Notes: a model not told the origin generated them from the letters alone. A DNA stretch of 64,000 nt from Mesorhizobium sp. B4-1-4 (GCF_006439395.2 NZ_CP083950.1:5631001-5695000), one strand, 5' to 3'; positions 1 through 9,660 are shown, numbered from the stretch's first letter. Translations and numbers: made by a program.

Positions 1-2506
1 CGCGCGGCGGGATCTTGAACACCTTGGCGCCGCGCTTCGGCTTCGTCCGCTTCTCGATCATCTCCGGCAGCCAGCTCTTGCCTGACAGCACGTCCTCGAT
101 CAGCCGGCCGACGCGCTCGGCGCGCCGGCGCTCGTCCTCGTCAAGGTCGAACTCCCTCGAGATCAGGATCGAGTCCAGCGCGCGCCCGTCGGAAGTGGTG
201 AATATCTGCGCGTCGACGATATTGCCGCCGGCGGCGGCACAAGCGCCTGCGATCACCGAAAGCAGGCGCGGATGGTCCTGCGCCAGCACCGTGATCTCGG
301 TCACCGCCTCGAATTCATGTGTCTTGACCATGGTGGCGAGCTTCTTGCCAGCGGCGTCCGCCTCGCGAACGAATTCCGCGTGGCGAAGCTGGTCCGGCAG
401 GTCGACGGTCAAAAGGTAGTTTTCGTAATGCTGGGCGACATAGCGCTTGCGCTCCTTCGCCGGCCAGCCGGCCAACGCCTCGGCCAGCCGCTCGCGCGCC
501 GCCGTCGTGCGCTCGGCGCGCGACACTTCCGAAAAGCCGCCGGTCAGGAGCAGTTCGGTCTCAAAATAGAGCGTGCGCAGCAACTGTCCCTTCCAGCCGT
601 TCCAGACGCCTGGTCCGACGCCCCTGATGTCGCAGACGGTGAGGATCAAAAGCAGCTTCAACCGCTCGACCGATTGCACGATCGAGGCGAAATCCTCGAT
701 GGTCTTGCGGTCGTTGAGATCGCGAGTCTGCGCCGTCATCGACATGGCGAGATGATTCTCGACCAGCCAGGCGACCGTTTCGGTGTCGGCCGGCGACAGC
801 CCCATATGCGGGCAGATGCGCCGCGCGATCCTGGCGCCGGCCTCGGAGTGATCTTCCGGCCTGCCTTTGGCGATGTCATGCAGCAGCACGGCGACATAGA
901 GCGCTTCGCGGCTCTTCTTCAGCCCCGGCATCAGCGAATGCGATAGCGGATGCACCTTCTCGCCGTCGCCGCGTTCGATCTCGGCAAGCACGCCGATGCA
1001 GCGGATCAGGTGCTCGTCGACCGTGTAGTGGTGGTACATCGAGAACTGCATCATGGCGACGATCTTGCCGAAGTCGGGGATCAGCCTGCCCAGCAGCCCC
1101 GCCTCGTTCATGCGCCGCAGGTTGAGTTCGGCATTGCGGTCCGACGTCAATATGTCGAGGAACAGCCGGTTGGCTTCCTCATCGCGCCTGAGCGACTTGT
1201 TGACCAGGCCGAGCGAGCGGGTCAGCAGTTTCAGCGCATCGGGGTGGAATTCCAGCCCGTGCTTGTCGGCGAACCAGAACAGCCTGAGCAGATTGACCGG
1301 ATCGCGCTCGAACACGGTGTCGTCGGCGATGTTGATGCGGTGGTTGTCGACGATGAAGTCCGAGGTGCCGGCGAGCTTGCGCTTGCGGCGCTGGAAGGTG
1401 AGGAAGATGCGGTTGAAGCCAGGCACATGCTTGGCCTGCTCTTCCTCGAGCGCGGCGCAGAAGATGCGGGTCAGGTCACCGACATCCTTGGCGACGAGGA
1501 AGTAGTGCTTCATGAAGCGCTCGACCGCCGACAGGCCGGGATGGGTGGTGTAGCCGAGCCGCTCGGCGATCTCGCGCTGGACGTCGAAATGCAGCCGTTC
1601 CTCGGCCTTGCCGGTGAGGAAATGCATGTGGCAGCGCACCGCCCACAGGAAATCCTCGGCCTTGTGGAACTCACGGTACTCAGCTTCGGTGAAGACGCCT
1701 TTCTCGACCAGTTCCTCGCCGGTGCGCACGCGGTAGAAATACTTGCCGATCCAGAACAGCGTCTGCAGGTCGCGCAGGCCGCCCTTGCCGTCCTTGACGT
1801 TGGGCTCGACCAGATAGCGGCTTTCGCCGGCCTTGGCATGGCGCTCGTCCCGCTCGGCGAGTTTGGCCTGCACATATTCCGGGCCGGTCGTGCGCACCAA
1901 CTCGTGGTCGAAGCGCAGCATCAGTTCGTCGTAGAGCTTGCGTTCGCCCCACAGGAAGCGCGCTTCCAGGATCGAGGTGCGGATGGTGATGTCGGTGCGC
2001 GAAAGCCTCAGGCACTCGTCGATGTTGCGGGTGGCATGGCCGACCTTCAGCCCGAGATCCCACAGCATGTAGAGCATGTATTCGACGGTCTGTTCGCCCC
2101 AGGGCGTCTGCTTGTAGGGCAGCAGGAACAACAGGTCGATGTCGGATCCCGGCGCCAGCGTGCCGCGGCCATAGCCGCCGACGGCGACGACGGCCATGCG
2201 TTCGGCCGCCGACCGGTTCTTCACACGGTAGACATGGGTCGCCGCGAAATCGTAGAGCGCCCGGATCAGCTCATCCATCAGGTGCGACAAGCGCTCGGCG
2301 CAGGCATTGCCGCCGCCATCCTGCCTCAGCATGGCCTCGGCTGTTCTGCGGCCTTCGGCGAGCCGACCCTTGAGAAGCTGGAGAACGCCGGCGCGGACGG
2401 CCGGTCCGGAGCCGTCGCCGGCCGTGGCCGTCGTCAGGGCGGTCATCTCGCGGCGCAAGGCGTCGCCGTCGATCAGTTCATCGAGCTTCAGGGAGATTTT
2501 CGCCAT
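1..2506 (-). CDS. glnD: Bifunctional [protein-PII] uridylyltransferase / uridylyl-removing enzyme (3' end outside window)
   Basis: GlnD is the cytoplasmic nitrogen sensor that uridylylates or deuridylylates PII proteins in response to glutamine. Reading leftward from the ATG at 2506 gives about 835 residues before the window edge; the family is usually around 900-950, so only the C-terminus is missing. The nucleotidyltransferase motif GGYGRGTLAPGSDIDLL lies near residues 107-125. An HD hydrolase motif (LLHDIAKG with a following DHSEAGARIA) lies near residue 540. The first ACT domain (EAVTEITVLAQDHPRLLSVI) starts near residue 730; the second ACT domain should lie beyond base 1. The frame is open throughout and opposes a large artefactual plus-strand ORF. 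Near mutS, as in other rhizobia, but separated from it here by a copper cassette. Confidence 0.96.
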   Translation of the reverse strand, partial: MAKISLKLDELIDGDALRREMTALTTATAGDGSGPAVRAGVLQLLKGRLAEGRRTAEAMLRQDGGGNACAERLSHLMDELIRALYDFAATHVYRVKNRSAAERMAVVAVGGYGRGTLAPGSDIDLLFLLPYKQTPWGEQTVEYMLYMLWDLGLKVGHATRNIDECLRLSRTDITIRTSILEARFLWGERKLYDELMLRFDHELVRTTGPEYVQAKLAERDERHAKAGESRYLVEPNVKDGKGGLRDLQTLFWIGKYFYRVRTGEELVEKGVFTEAEYREFHKAEDFLWAVRCHMHFLTGKAEERLHFDVQREIAERLGYTTHPGLSAVERFMKHYFLVAKDVGDLTRIFCAALEEEQAKHVPGFNRIFLTFQRRKRKLAGTSDFIVDNHRINIADDTVFERDPVNLLRLFWFADKHGLEFHPDALKLLTRSLGLVNKSLRRDEEANRLFLDILTSDRNAELNLRRMNEAGLLGRLIPDFGKIVAMMQFSMYHHYTVDEHLIRCIGVLAEIERGDGEKVHPLSHSLMPGLKKSREALYVAVLLHDIAKGRPEDHSEAGARIARRICPHMGLSPADTETVAWLVENHLAMSMTAQTRDLNDRKTIEDFASIVQSVERLKLLLILTVCDIRGVGPGVWNGWKGQLLRTLYFETELLLTGGFSEVSRAERTTAARERLAEALAGWPAKERKRYVAQHYENYLLTVDLPDQLRHAEFVREADAAGKKLATMVKTHEFEAVTEITVLAQDHPRLLSVIAGACAAAGGNIVDAQIFTTSDGRALDSILISREFDLDEDERRRAERVGRLIEDVLSGKSWLPEMIEKRTKPKRGAKVFKIPPR

Positions 2507-2596
2507 AGGTACCGGTCGGCCTTGCCTTTTGGGCGGCGTCTATAGCGCGTTTTCGCGGCGCTGGGTATGGGGCCGGCCGAGAGCCCGGAAAGCGGC

Positions 2597-2809
2597 TTAG
2601 TCCGTTGCGTCGATCGGATCGAGGGGCACGACAATAGGTCGCCGGAATCTGCAGAAGTCGGCGATCCATCGCTGAAGCACCAGGTCCGGGTGCTCGCGGG
2701 CATCGGTTCCGGCTATTCGCTCGAAGGTGATGCCGATGCGGGCAAACTCGGCCGTGATGTGGGCAAGCCGGTCAGGAGACCGATCAAGATTGATGACCAG
2801 GCATTTCAT
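2597..2809 (-). pseudogene. N-terminal remnant of a glycosyltransferase family 25 (LPS biosynthesis) gene
   Basis: About 70 residues beginning MKCLVINLDRSPDRLAHI and continuing with FERIAGTDAREHPDL match the N-terminus of GT25 glycosyltransferases, which usually run over 200 residues. Translation then meets a stop after IDATD. I could not find the expected continuation (the SH-containing second block) in any minus-strand frame between here and glnD. An upstream in-frame ATG at 2830 is possible. I infer a truncated, non-functional remnant, although a small expressed protein cannot be excluded. Confidence 0.6.
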
Positions 2810-2934
2810 TGTCGACGGGATCGGGGTCATGGTTGGAAGGACCCGCCTGTATTAGCACACGCTGCGCCAAGAAATGTCGGCTTTTTCTGGGTGAACCGCC
2901 GGTCGGACCCGAAATACGAAAAATCAAAAAGCCC

Positions 2935-2965
2935 TTGACCTTCCAGTTACTGGAAGCACTACCTC
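2935..2965 (+). promoter_or_regulatory. CueR/HmrR-type copper-responsive promoter
   Basis: A TTGACC -35 hexamer (2935-2940) is followed directly by the dyad TTCCAGTTACTGGAA (2941-2955), and a weak -10 (TACCTC, 2960-2965) stands 19 bp after the -35. The overlong spacer and the dyad inside it are typical of MerR-family Cu(I) regulators acting on copA genes. No merR-type gene is present in the window, so the regulator would act in trans. The promoter faces the copper ATPase at 2998. Confidence 0.85.
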
Positions 2966-2997
2966 GGCTCCGAGGCAGAGGCATAGAGGCATTTTCG

Positions 2998-5523
2998 ATG
3001 ACGCATTCAGACCATGATCATCACGGCGATCACCACACACATGGCGCGCATGGCAGCTGTTGCGCGCCGAAAGGCGCGGCCGTGGATGCGGGTGCCGTCC
3101 TGCGCGATCCGGTCTGTGGCATGACCGTGGATCCGGCCGCCGGCAAGCCGACATCAGAACATGGTGGCCATCTCTATCATTTCTGCAGCGAGCGCTGCCG
3201 TACGAAATTCCAGACCGGAGCGGAACAATACCTGACGGCCATCGACCCCGTCTGCGGCATGAGCGTCGACCGCGCCAGCGCCAGGCACTTTGTCCGCCAT
3301 GAAGGCCAGGGTTTCTATTTCTGTTCCGCCGGCTGCAAGGCGAAGTTCGAAGCCGTACCGCAGACCTATCTCGGCGAGAGACCGGAGCCGCCGCTTGCGC
3401 CCAAGGGCACGCAATACACGTGCCCGATGCATCCCGAGATCATCCGCGACAAGCCCGGCTCCTGCCCGATCTGCGGCATGGCGCTGGAGCCAATGGGGGT
3501 ACCATCAGGCGATGAGGGGCCAAATCCCGAGCTGATCGATTTCACCAGGCGGTTCTGGGCGAGCGCGGCCCTGTCGGTCCCGCTTCTGATCATCGCCATG
3601 GCGCCAATGGCCGGCCTGTCGCTCGAACGCCTGGTCGCGGATCGCACAAAGGTCTGGATCGAACTGGTCCTGGCAAGCCCGGTGGTGCTTTGGGCCGCCT
3701 TTCCCTTCTTCCATCGTGGCTGGGAGTCGATCCTCAACCGCAGCCCGAACATGTGGACGCTGATTTCGCTCGGCGTAGGCGCTGCCTATCTCTACAGCGT
3801 CGTCGCCACGCTTTTCCCCGACATCTTTCCGCATCAGTTCCGCGGCCATGGCGGTGCGGTGCCGGTCTATTTCGAGGCCGCCGCCGTGATTGTCGCGCTG
3901 GTCTTCCTCGGCCAGGTGCTGGAACTGCGCGCCCGCGAGAAGACCGGATCGGCGATCCGCGCCCTGCTTGATCTCGCGCCGAAGACCGCGCGGCATATCG
4001 CCGGGGACGGTTCCGAGACCGATGTGCCACTGGACAGCGTCAAGGCCGGCGATCGCCTGCGCATCCGTCCCGGCGATGCCGTGCCGGTCGATGGCACCGT
4101 GCTGGAAGGCCGCTCTTCCATCGACGAATCCATGATCACGGGCGAGCCGTTGCCGGTCGAAAAGGCCGAGGGCGATGCCCTCACCGGCGGCACGCTCAAC
4201 AGACAAGGCTCGCTGATCATGCGCGCCGAACGGATCGGCGCCGAGACCACGCTCGCGCGCATCGTCGAGCTCGTCGTCAAGGCACAGCGCTCGCGCGCGC
4301 CGATACAAGGATTAGCCGACCGCGTTTCCTTCTACTTCGTCCCGGCCGTTGTCCTCGTCGCGATCGCCGCGTTCATCGCCTGGGCGCTCTTCGGCCCCGA
4401 GCCCAGCCTGATCTTCGCCATTGTCTCGGCGGTCTCGGTGCTGATCATCGCCTGTCCTTGTGCGCTCGGCCTCGCCACGCCGATGTCGATCATGACCGCT
4501 ACCGGGCGCGGAGCGCAGGCCGGCGTGCTGATCAAGGAAGCCGCAGCGCTCGAACGCTTTGCCTCCGTCGACACGCTGATCGTCGACAAGACCGGCACGC
4601 TGACCGAGGGCCGGCCGAAACTGACCGACGTCGTGGCCGCCAATGGCTTTTCCGAGGATGACCTTTTGGGTCTCGCCGCGAGCCTGGAGAAGGGGTCCGA
4701 ACATCCGTTGGCCGAGGCTATCGTGGAAGGCGCGGCGGCGCGCGGTGTTGCCGTCACCAGCGCCACAGGCTTCGAGGCGGTCACGGGCAAGGGCGTTTCC
4801 GGTACCGTGTCGGGCAAGGCTGTCGCGCTCGGCAACGCCGCGATGATGCGCGACCTCAGCGTCGCCGTTTCCGCCGTCTCGGCCAGCGCGGAAGCGCTGC
4901 AGGGCGATGGCAAGACGGTGATGTTCGTCGCCGTTGGCGGCAATCTCGCCGGCATCGTCGCCGTCGCCGATCCGGTCAAGGCGACCAGCGCCGAAGCGAT
5001 CAAGGCCCTGCATGACAGCGGGCTGAGGATTATCATGGCCACCGGCGACAATGAACGCACGGCCAGGGCGATCGCCAGGAGCCTCGGCATCGACGAGGTT
5101 CGCGCCGGCCTGTTGCCGGAACAGAAAGCGGCCCTCGTCGACGAACTGCGCGGCAGGGGCGCCGGCGTGGCCATGGCAGGCGACGGCGTCAACGACGCTC
5201 CAGCCCTTGCCGCCGCCGATGTCGGCATCGCCATGGGCACCGGCGCCGATGTCGCGGTCGAAAGCGCTGGCATCACCCTGGTCAAGGGCGACCTCAACGG
5301 CATCGTCCGCGCCCGCACGCTGGCGCGGGAGACCATCGGCAACATCCGGCAGAACCTGTTCTTCGCCTTCCTCTACAATTTGCTTGGCGTCCCAGTCGCG
5401 GCCGGCGTGCTCTATCCGCTCACCGGCACGCTTTTGTCGCCGATGCTGGCGGCGGCGGCGATGAGCCTGTCCTCCGTCTCGGTCATCGCCAACGCATTGC
5501 GGCTGAGAACGTTGAAACTCTGA
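2998..5523 (+). CDS. copA: Copper-translocating P-type (P1B-1) ATPase with two N-terminal YHS domains
   Basis: Inner-membrane Cu(I)-exporting ATPase of 841 residues. The ATG at 2998 was chosen because it follows the CueR-type promoter and opens a His-rich leader; the longer ORF from 2809 would start upstream of that promoter. Order: His-rich tail (1-20), two YHS metal-binding domains (about 36-80 and 82-127, each with DPVCGM and paired Cys), a heavy-metal-binding domain (139-167, CPMHPEI...CPICGM), then the P1B core. Core motifs are TGEPLPVEK, the intramembrane Cys-Pro-Cys at 486-488, the phosphorylated Asp530 in DKTGT, EHPLAEAI, and GDGVNDAPAL. YN in the penultimate helix and MSLSSVSVIANALRLR in the last are the Cu(I) signature. 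A DUF305 gene follows 43 bp downstream. Confidence 0.95.
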   Translation: MTHSDHDHHGDHHTHGAHGSCCAPKGAAVDAGAVLRDPVCGMTVDPAAGKPTSEHGGHLYHFCSERCRTKFQTGAEQYLTAIDPVCGMSVDRASARHFVRHEGQGFYFCSAGCKAKFEAVPQTYLGERPEPPLAPKGTQYTCPMHPEIIRDKPGSCPICGMALEPMGVPSGDEGPNPELIDFTRRFWASAALSVPLLIIAMAPMAGLSLERLVADRTKVWIELVLASPVVLWAAFPFFHRGWESILNRSPNMWTLISLGVGAAYLYSVVATLFPDIFPHQFRGHGGAVPVYFEAAAVIVALVFLGQVLELRAREKTGSAIRALLDLAPKTARHIAGDGSETDVPLDSVKAGDRLRIRPGDAVPVDGTVLEGRSSIDESMITGEPLPVEKAEGDALTGGTLNRQGSLIMRAERIGAETTLARIVELVVKAQRSRAPIQGLADRVSFYFVPAVVLVAIAAFIAWALFGPEPSLIFAIVSAVSVLIIACPCALGLATPMSIMTATGRGAQAGVLIKEAAALERFASVDTLIVDKTGTLTEGRPKLTDVVAANGFSEDDLLGLAASLEKGSEHPLAEAIVEGAAARGVAVTSATGFEAVTGKGVSGTVSGKAVALGNAAMMRDLSVAVSAVSASAEALQGDGKTVMFVAVGGNLAGIVAVADPVKATSAEAIKALHDSGLRIIMATGDNERTARAIARSLGIDEVRAGLLPEQKAALVDELRGRGAGVAMAGDGVNDAPALAAADVGIAMGTGADVAVESAGITLVKGDLNGIVRARTLARETIGNIRQNLFFAFLYNLLGVPVAAGVLYPLTGTLLSPMLAAAAMSLSSVSVIANALRLRTLKL

Positions 5524-5566
5524 CCCAAAGCCCCAAATACGAAACTCACTCAACAGGAGACCATGA

Positions 5567-5959
5567 ATGACGTTGGCCAAGAAACTGGTGCTTTTGCTGA
5601 TGGCGGCCGGAATGCTGCTTGCCGTCTTCCTCGAAAGCGTTCCGGCGAGCAGTGAAGAGATGAAACACGACATGGCCGGCATGGCGACCGATGCCGCCAG
5701 CCCTTCGACCGAGGGCTACAAGGCCGCGATGGACAAGATGCATGCCGGCATGATGGCGTCGCAATACACCGGCAATGCCGATGTCGATTTCGTCCGTGGC
5801 ATGATCCCGCATCACCAGGGTGCGATCGACATGGCCAAGGTCGAGCTTGCCAACGGCAAGGACCCGGAGATCCGCAAACTCGCCGAAGCGGTCATTGCCG
5901 CGCAGGAAGCCGAGATCAAGCAGATGCAGCACTGGCTCGCCGCCCGTCCGGTGAAGTAG
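5567..5959 (+). CDS. DUF305 family exported protein, probably copper-associated
   Basis: A 130-residue protein with a hydrophobic signal peptide (about 1-27, ending near VPASS). A Met/His-rich stretch (EEMKHDMAGM) follows, then a DUF305 core carrying MIPHHQGAIDMAKVEL and a C-terminal QMQHWL. Met and His clusters are typical Cu(I) ligands, and DUF305 genes often travel with copper pumps. AGGAGA at 5555-5560 fits the ATG at 5567; an earlier ATG at 5563 is in another frame. It lies 43 bp behind the ATPase, so co-transcription from the CueR-type promoter is likely. A periplasmic copper-handling role is inferred; the molecular function of the family is not settled. Confidence 0.85.
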   Translation: MTLAKKLVLLLMAAGMLLAVFLESVPASSEEMKHDMAGMATDAASPSTEGYKAAMDKMHAGMMASQYTGNADVDFVRGMIPHHQGAIDMAKVELANGKDPEIRKLAEAVIAAQEAEIKQMQHWLAARPVK

Positions 5960-6048
5960 GCCTTCGGGCATCGTGGGGCTATGGCGAGAACGCTCTGGAT
6001 TTCTCGCCCGGCCTGTGATGCGATCCTGGCCCTCAACTGGAGGTCGTC

Positions 6049-6894
6049 ATGCCATCGAGCGTCAGAACCACCACGCTGCCTTCCGGCGAAGCCATACCCG
6101 TTCTCGGCCAGGGCACTTGGAAGATGGGCGAGGATTCGCGCCGTCGCGCTGAGGAGGTGAATGCCCTCAAGCTGGGCTTCGATCTCGGCGTCACGCTGAT
6201 CGACACCGCCGAAATGTATGCCAGCGGCGGCGCCGAGGCGGTGGTGGCCGAGGCCATTGCCGGGCACCGCGCCGAAGTTTTCCTGGTCTCGAAAGTGCTG
6301 CCGTCGAACGCGTCGCGCGCGGGCGTGCAGCGCGCCTGCGAGAACAGCCTGAGGCGCCTGCGCACCGACCATATCGATCTCTATTTGCTGCATTGGCCGG
6401 GCAGCGTACCGTTGGCGGAGACGGTCGAAGCCTTCGAGGCTTTGAAGAAGGCCGGCAAGATCCGCCATTGGGGCGTCAGCAATTTCGATACCGACGAGAT
6501 GGAGGAATTGGTCGGTCTGCCGACAGGCGATGGGGTCCAGACCAACCAGGTTCTCTACAACCTCTCGCGGCGCGGCCTCGAGTTCGATCTGGCACCGTGG
6601 AGCCGCGAGCGCGGCATTCCCCTGATGGCCTATTCGCCGGTGGAGCAGGGCGCACTGGCGCGCAATGCCAGGCTCGACACGGTCGCCGCCCGCCACAACG
6701 CGACCGCCGCACAGATCGCCTTGGCCTGGGTGATGCACCAGGAGGGCGTCATCGCCATCCCCAAGGCAAGCAGCCAGGAGCATGTCCGCCAGAATTTCGC
6801 GGCGCTCGACATCGAGCTCACGAGCGAGGATATCGCCGATCTCGACCGCGCCTTTCCGCCGCCGACCCGCAAGCGCGGGCTGGAGATGATCTGA
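6049..6894 (+). CDS. Aldo/keto reductase
   Basis: A 281-residue NADPH-dependent AKR-superfamily oxidoreductase, close to the usual 270-320. The catalytic Asp and Tyr lie in LIDTAEMYASGGAE, followed by a Lys in LVSKVLPSNAS and His in LYLLHWPG. The NADPH-binding segment IAIPKASSQEHVRQNF is near the C-terminus. GGAGG about 10 bases before the ATG supports the start. It converges on mutS, the two stop codons being directly adjacent (6892-6894 and 6895-6897). Substrate cannot be told from sequence. Confidence 0.93.
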   Translation: MPSSVRTTTLPSGEAIPVLGQGTWKMGEDSRRRAEEVNALKLGFDLGVTLIDTAEMYASGGAEAVVAEAIAGHRAEVFLVSKVLPSNASRAGVQRACENSLRRLRTDHIDLYLLHWPGSVPLAETVEAFEALKKAGKIRHWGVSNFDTDEMEELVGLPTGDGVQTNQVLYNLSRRGLEFDLAPWSRERGIPLMAYSPVEQGALARNARLDTVAARHNATAAQIALAWVMHQEGVIAIPKASSQEHVRQNFAALDIELTSEDIADLDRAFPPPTRKRGLEMI

Positions 6895-9660
6895 CTATTT
6901 TCCCGCCAGCCCCTTCAGCCGGTAAAGCGCCTCCAGCGCCTCGCGGGGCGTCATCTCGTCCGGGTTGATGGTTCCAAGGGCCTCGCCCAGCGCGTCGCTC
7001 TTCACCGGCTTCGATGCTTCGCGTTTCACCGCCACCGAAAACAGCGGCAGGTCGTCGACCAGCCGGTTGGTCTTGCCGGAGACCTCGCCTTCCTCCAACT
7101 GGTGCAGCACTTGCTTGGCCCGGTCGACCACCGCTTCCGGCAGGCCGGCGAGCCGCGCTACCTGCACGCCGTAGGAGCGATCGGCCGCACCCTTGCCGAC
7201 CTCGTGCAGGAAGACGACGTCGCCTTCCCACTCCTTGACCCGCATGGTGACGTTTTGAAGCCGCGCCAGCTTGCCGGCGAGCGACGTCATCTCATGGAAA
7301 TGGGTGGCGAAGATTGCCCGGCAGCGGTTCTTCTCGTGAAGGTATTCCACCGCCGCCCAGGCGATCGACAGGCCGTCGAAAGTGGCGGTGCCGCGACCGA
7401 TCTCGTCGAGGATCACCAATGCCCGCTCGCCGGCCTGGTTGAGGATCGCCGCCGTCTCGACCATCTCGACCATGAAGGTCGAACGGCCGCGCGCCAGATC
7501 GTCCGAAGCGCCGACGCGCGAGAACAGCCGGTCGACGACACCGATATGGGCCGATGCCGCCGGCACGAAGGAACCGGTCTGGGCCAGGATCGCGATCAGC
7601 GCGTTCTGCCGCAGGAACGTCGACTTACCACCCATGTTCGGGCCGGTCAGCAGCCAGATCGCGCCGTTCTTGGCACTCCCCTCGGGCGAGAGGTCGCAAT
7701 CATTGGCGACGAACGGGCCTTCGCCCGAACGGCGCAACGCCTGTTCGACCACCGGATGCCGGCCGCCTGAAATCTCGAAGGCAAGGCTGGAGTCCACCAC
7801 GGGCCGGGACCAGGCCTCGCTTTCCGAAAGCAGCGCCAGTGCCGCCGACACGTCGAGCACGGCGAGCGCGTCGGCGCCGGCGCGGATCGCCTCGGCTTCG
7901 GCGACGGCTTCCGCCGTCAGCGCGTCGAAGGTCGCAAGTTCGATGCTCAGCGCCCGGTCGGCGGCATTGGCGATCTTGGTCTCGAGTTCGGCGAGTTCCG
8001 TCGTGGTGAAGCGCATGGCGTTGGCCATCGTCTGCCGGTGAATGAAGCGCGCTTTGGCGCCATCGCTGCCGGTCATGACGGCATGATGGTTGGCCGTCAC
8101 CTCGATGTAGTAGCCCAGCACATTGTTGTGCCGGATTTTCAGCGAGCGGATGCCGGTCTCGTCAATCAGCGAGCGCTCCAGCCCGGCGATCACCTTGCGG
8201 GACTCGTCGCGCAGCGCCCGCATCTCGTCGAGTTCGGCATGGTAGCCGCCGCGAACGAAACCTCCGTCGCGTTTCAGGAGCGGCAGCTCCTCGCCGAGCG
8301 CCTGCGTCAGATGCCGGGCAAGCGCTTCGGGGAGTGCCTTGATGGCAGCCAGCACCGCCGCCAATTCCTGGGGCAGGACGGTGGCGGCAAAGATTTCGGC
8401 GATCGCGCCGGCCGCCTGGAAGCCGGCGCGCAATGCGCCGAGGTCGCGCGGCCCGCCACGATTGAGCGCCAGCCTTGACAGGGCGCGCGGCATGTCGGCG
8501 ACGCTCTTCAGGCTCGCCCTAACCGCTTGGCAAAGCCGCGTTTCGGACCGGAAGAACGACACCGAATCCAGCCGTGCGACGATCGCCGCCGGGTCGGTCA
8601 GCGGCGCCATCAGCCGGTCTGCGAGCAGCCTCGCGCCACCACCAGTCACCGTGCGGTCGATCGCCTTGAACAGGGAACCTTCGCGGCTCCCCGACAGCGT
8701 GCGTAAAAGCTCCAGATTGCCGCGCGTCGCAGGATCGATGAACAGGGTCGAGCCCTGTTCCTCGCGCTCGGGCCGCGACAATGGCGGGCGCTCAGCTTTC
8801 TGCGTCTTCTCGACATAGGCGATGGTGCCCGAGATCGCCGACAATTCGGCCCGCGAAAACGTGCCGAAACTGTCCGGTGTCGCCACGTCGAAGAAGCGTG
8901 CGATGCGGCCGGTGGCGGAGGCCGAATCGAACAGCGACGGCGGCTGCGGGTTGGCGACCCGGCCGAGCAGGTCGAACACGGGCTTCAGCTCGGGATCGTG
9001 GAACACCGGCTCGGCGACGATCAGCTCGCGCGGATCGACACGGAAGATGTCGGCGAGCAGACGGTCGGCGGTGGTCTCGGCGACGCGGAAGGCGCCGGTC
9101 GAGATGTCGATCCAGGCCAAGGCGAAGCTTCCTTGGTTCGCTGTCGTGCTACCGCGCTCTCCGCCTCTTGGATCCGCGCCGCCCTTCACCCGTCCGAGCG
9201 CCATCAGGAAGCTTGATTCCGAAGGCGCCAGCAATTTGTCCTCGGTGATCGTGCCCGGCGTCACCAGCCGCACCACGTCGCGGCGCACCACCGATTTGGA
9301 GCCGCGCTTCTTGGCTTCGGCCGGATCCTCGATCTGTTCGCAGACGGCGACGCGAAAACCCTGGCCGATCAGCTTCTGCAGATAATCGTCGGCGGCATGC
9401 ACCGGCACGCCGCACATCGGTATGTCGTGGCCCTGGTGCTTGCCGCGCTTGGTCAACACGATGCCCAGCGCCCGGCTCGCTTTCTCGGCATCGTCGAAGA
9501 ACAGCTCGTAGAAATCGCCCATGCGATAGAACAGCAGTGAATCCGGGTTCGCCGCCTTGATCTCGATGAACTGCTCCATCATCGGCGTGACAGCGGCGCC
9601 GGGCTGCGGCGGCGTCATCACCTCGGGGGCGTCGGGCTCGTTCGGGCTATGCATGTTCAT
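6895..9660 (-). CDS. mutS: DNA mismatch repair protein MutS
   Basis: Mismatch-recognition ATPase of methyl-independent mismatch repair, 921 residues. The N-terminal mismatch-binding domain contains the Phe-X-Glu region (YRMGDFYELFFDDA, about residue 45). The clamp and lever domains fill the middle. The ATPase has Walker A GPNMGGKST at about residue 673, then the Walker B and signature segments (VILDEIGRGTATFDG) and THFHEM. A further ATG three codons in is equally plausible. It is transcribed away from the malic enzyme gene. Confidence 0.98.
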   Translation of the reverse strand: MNMHSPNEPDAPEVMTPPQPGAAVTPMMEQFIEIKAANPDSLLFYRMGDFYELFFDDAEKASRALGIVLTKRGKHQGHDIPMCGVPVHAADDYLQKLIGQGFRVAVCEQIEDPAEAKKRGSKSVVRRDVVRLVTPGTITEDKLLAPSESSFLMALGRVKGGADPRGGERGSTTANQGSFALAWIDISTGAFRVAETTADRLLADIFRVDPRELIVAEPVFHDPELKPVFDLLGRVANPQPPSLFDSASATGRIARFFDVATPDSFGTFSRAELSAISGTIAYVEKTQKAERPPLSRPEREEQGSTLFIDPATRGNLELLRTLSGSREGSLFKAIDRTVTGGGARLLADRLMAPLTDPAAIVARLDSVSFFRSETRLCQAVRASLKSVADMPRALSRLALNRGGPRDLGALRAGFQAAGAIAEIFAATVLPQELAAVLAAIKALPEALARHLTQALGEELPLLKRDGGFVRGGYHAELDEMRALRDESRKVIAGLERSLIDETGIRSLKIRHNNVLGYYIEVTANHHAVMTGSDGAKARFIHRQTMANAMRFTTTELAELETKIANAADRALSIELATFDALTAEAVAEAEAIRAGADALAVLDVSAALALLSESEAWSRPVVDSSLAFEISGGRHPVVEQALRRSGEGPFVANDCDLSPEGSAKNGAIWLLTGPNMGGKSTFLRQNALIAILAQTGSFVPAASAHIGVVDRLFSRVGASDDLARGRSTFMVEMVETAAILNQAGERALVILDEIGRGTATFDGLSIAWAAVEYLHEKNRCRAIFATHFHEMTSLAGKLARLQNVTMRVKEWEGDVVFLHEVGKGAADRSYGVQVARLAGLPEAVVDRAKQVLHQLEEGEVSGKTNRLVDDLPLFSVAVKREASKPVKSDALGEALGTINPDEMTPREALEALYRLKGLAGK

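Noticed and set aside
950..2545. Plus-strand ORF of 531 codons antisense to glnD
   Set aside because: It mirrors the glnD reading frame, has no recognisable domain, and is expected from GC-rich codon third positions.
4312..5682. Minus-strand ORF of 456 codons antisense to the copper pump
   Set aside because: Low-complexity Arg/Gly/Asp-rich translation with no family similarity; the pump frame is certain.
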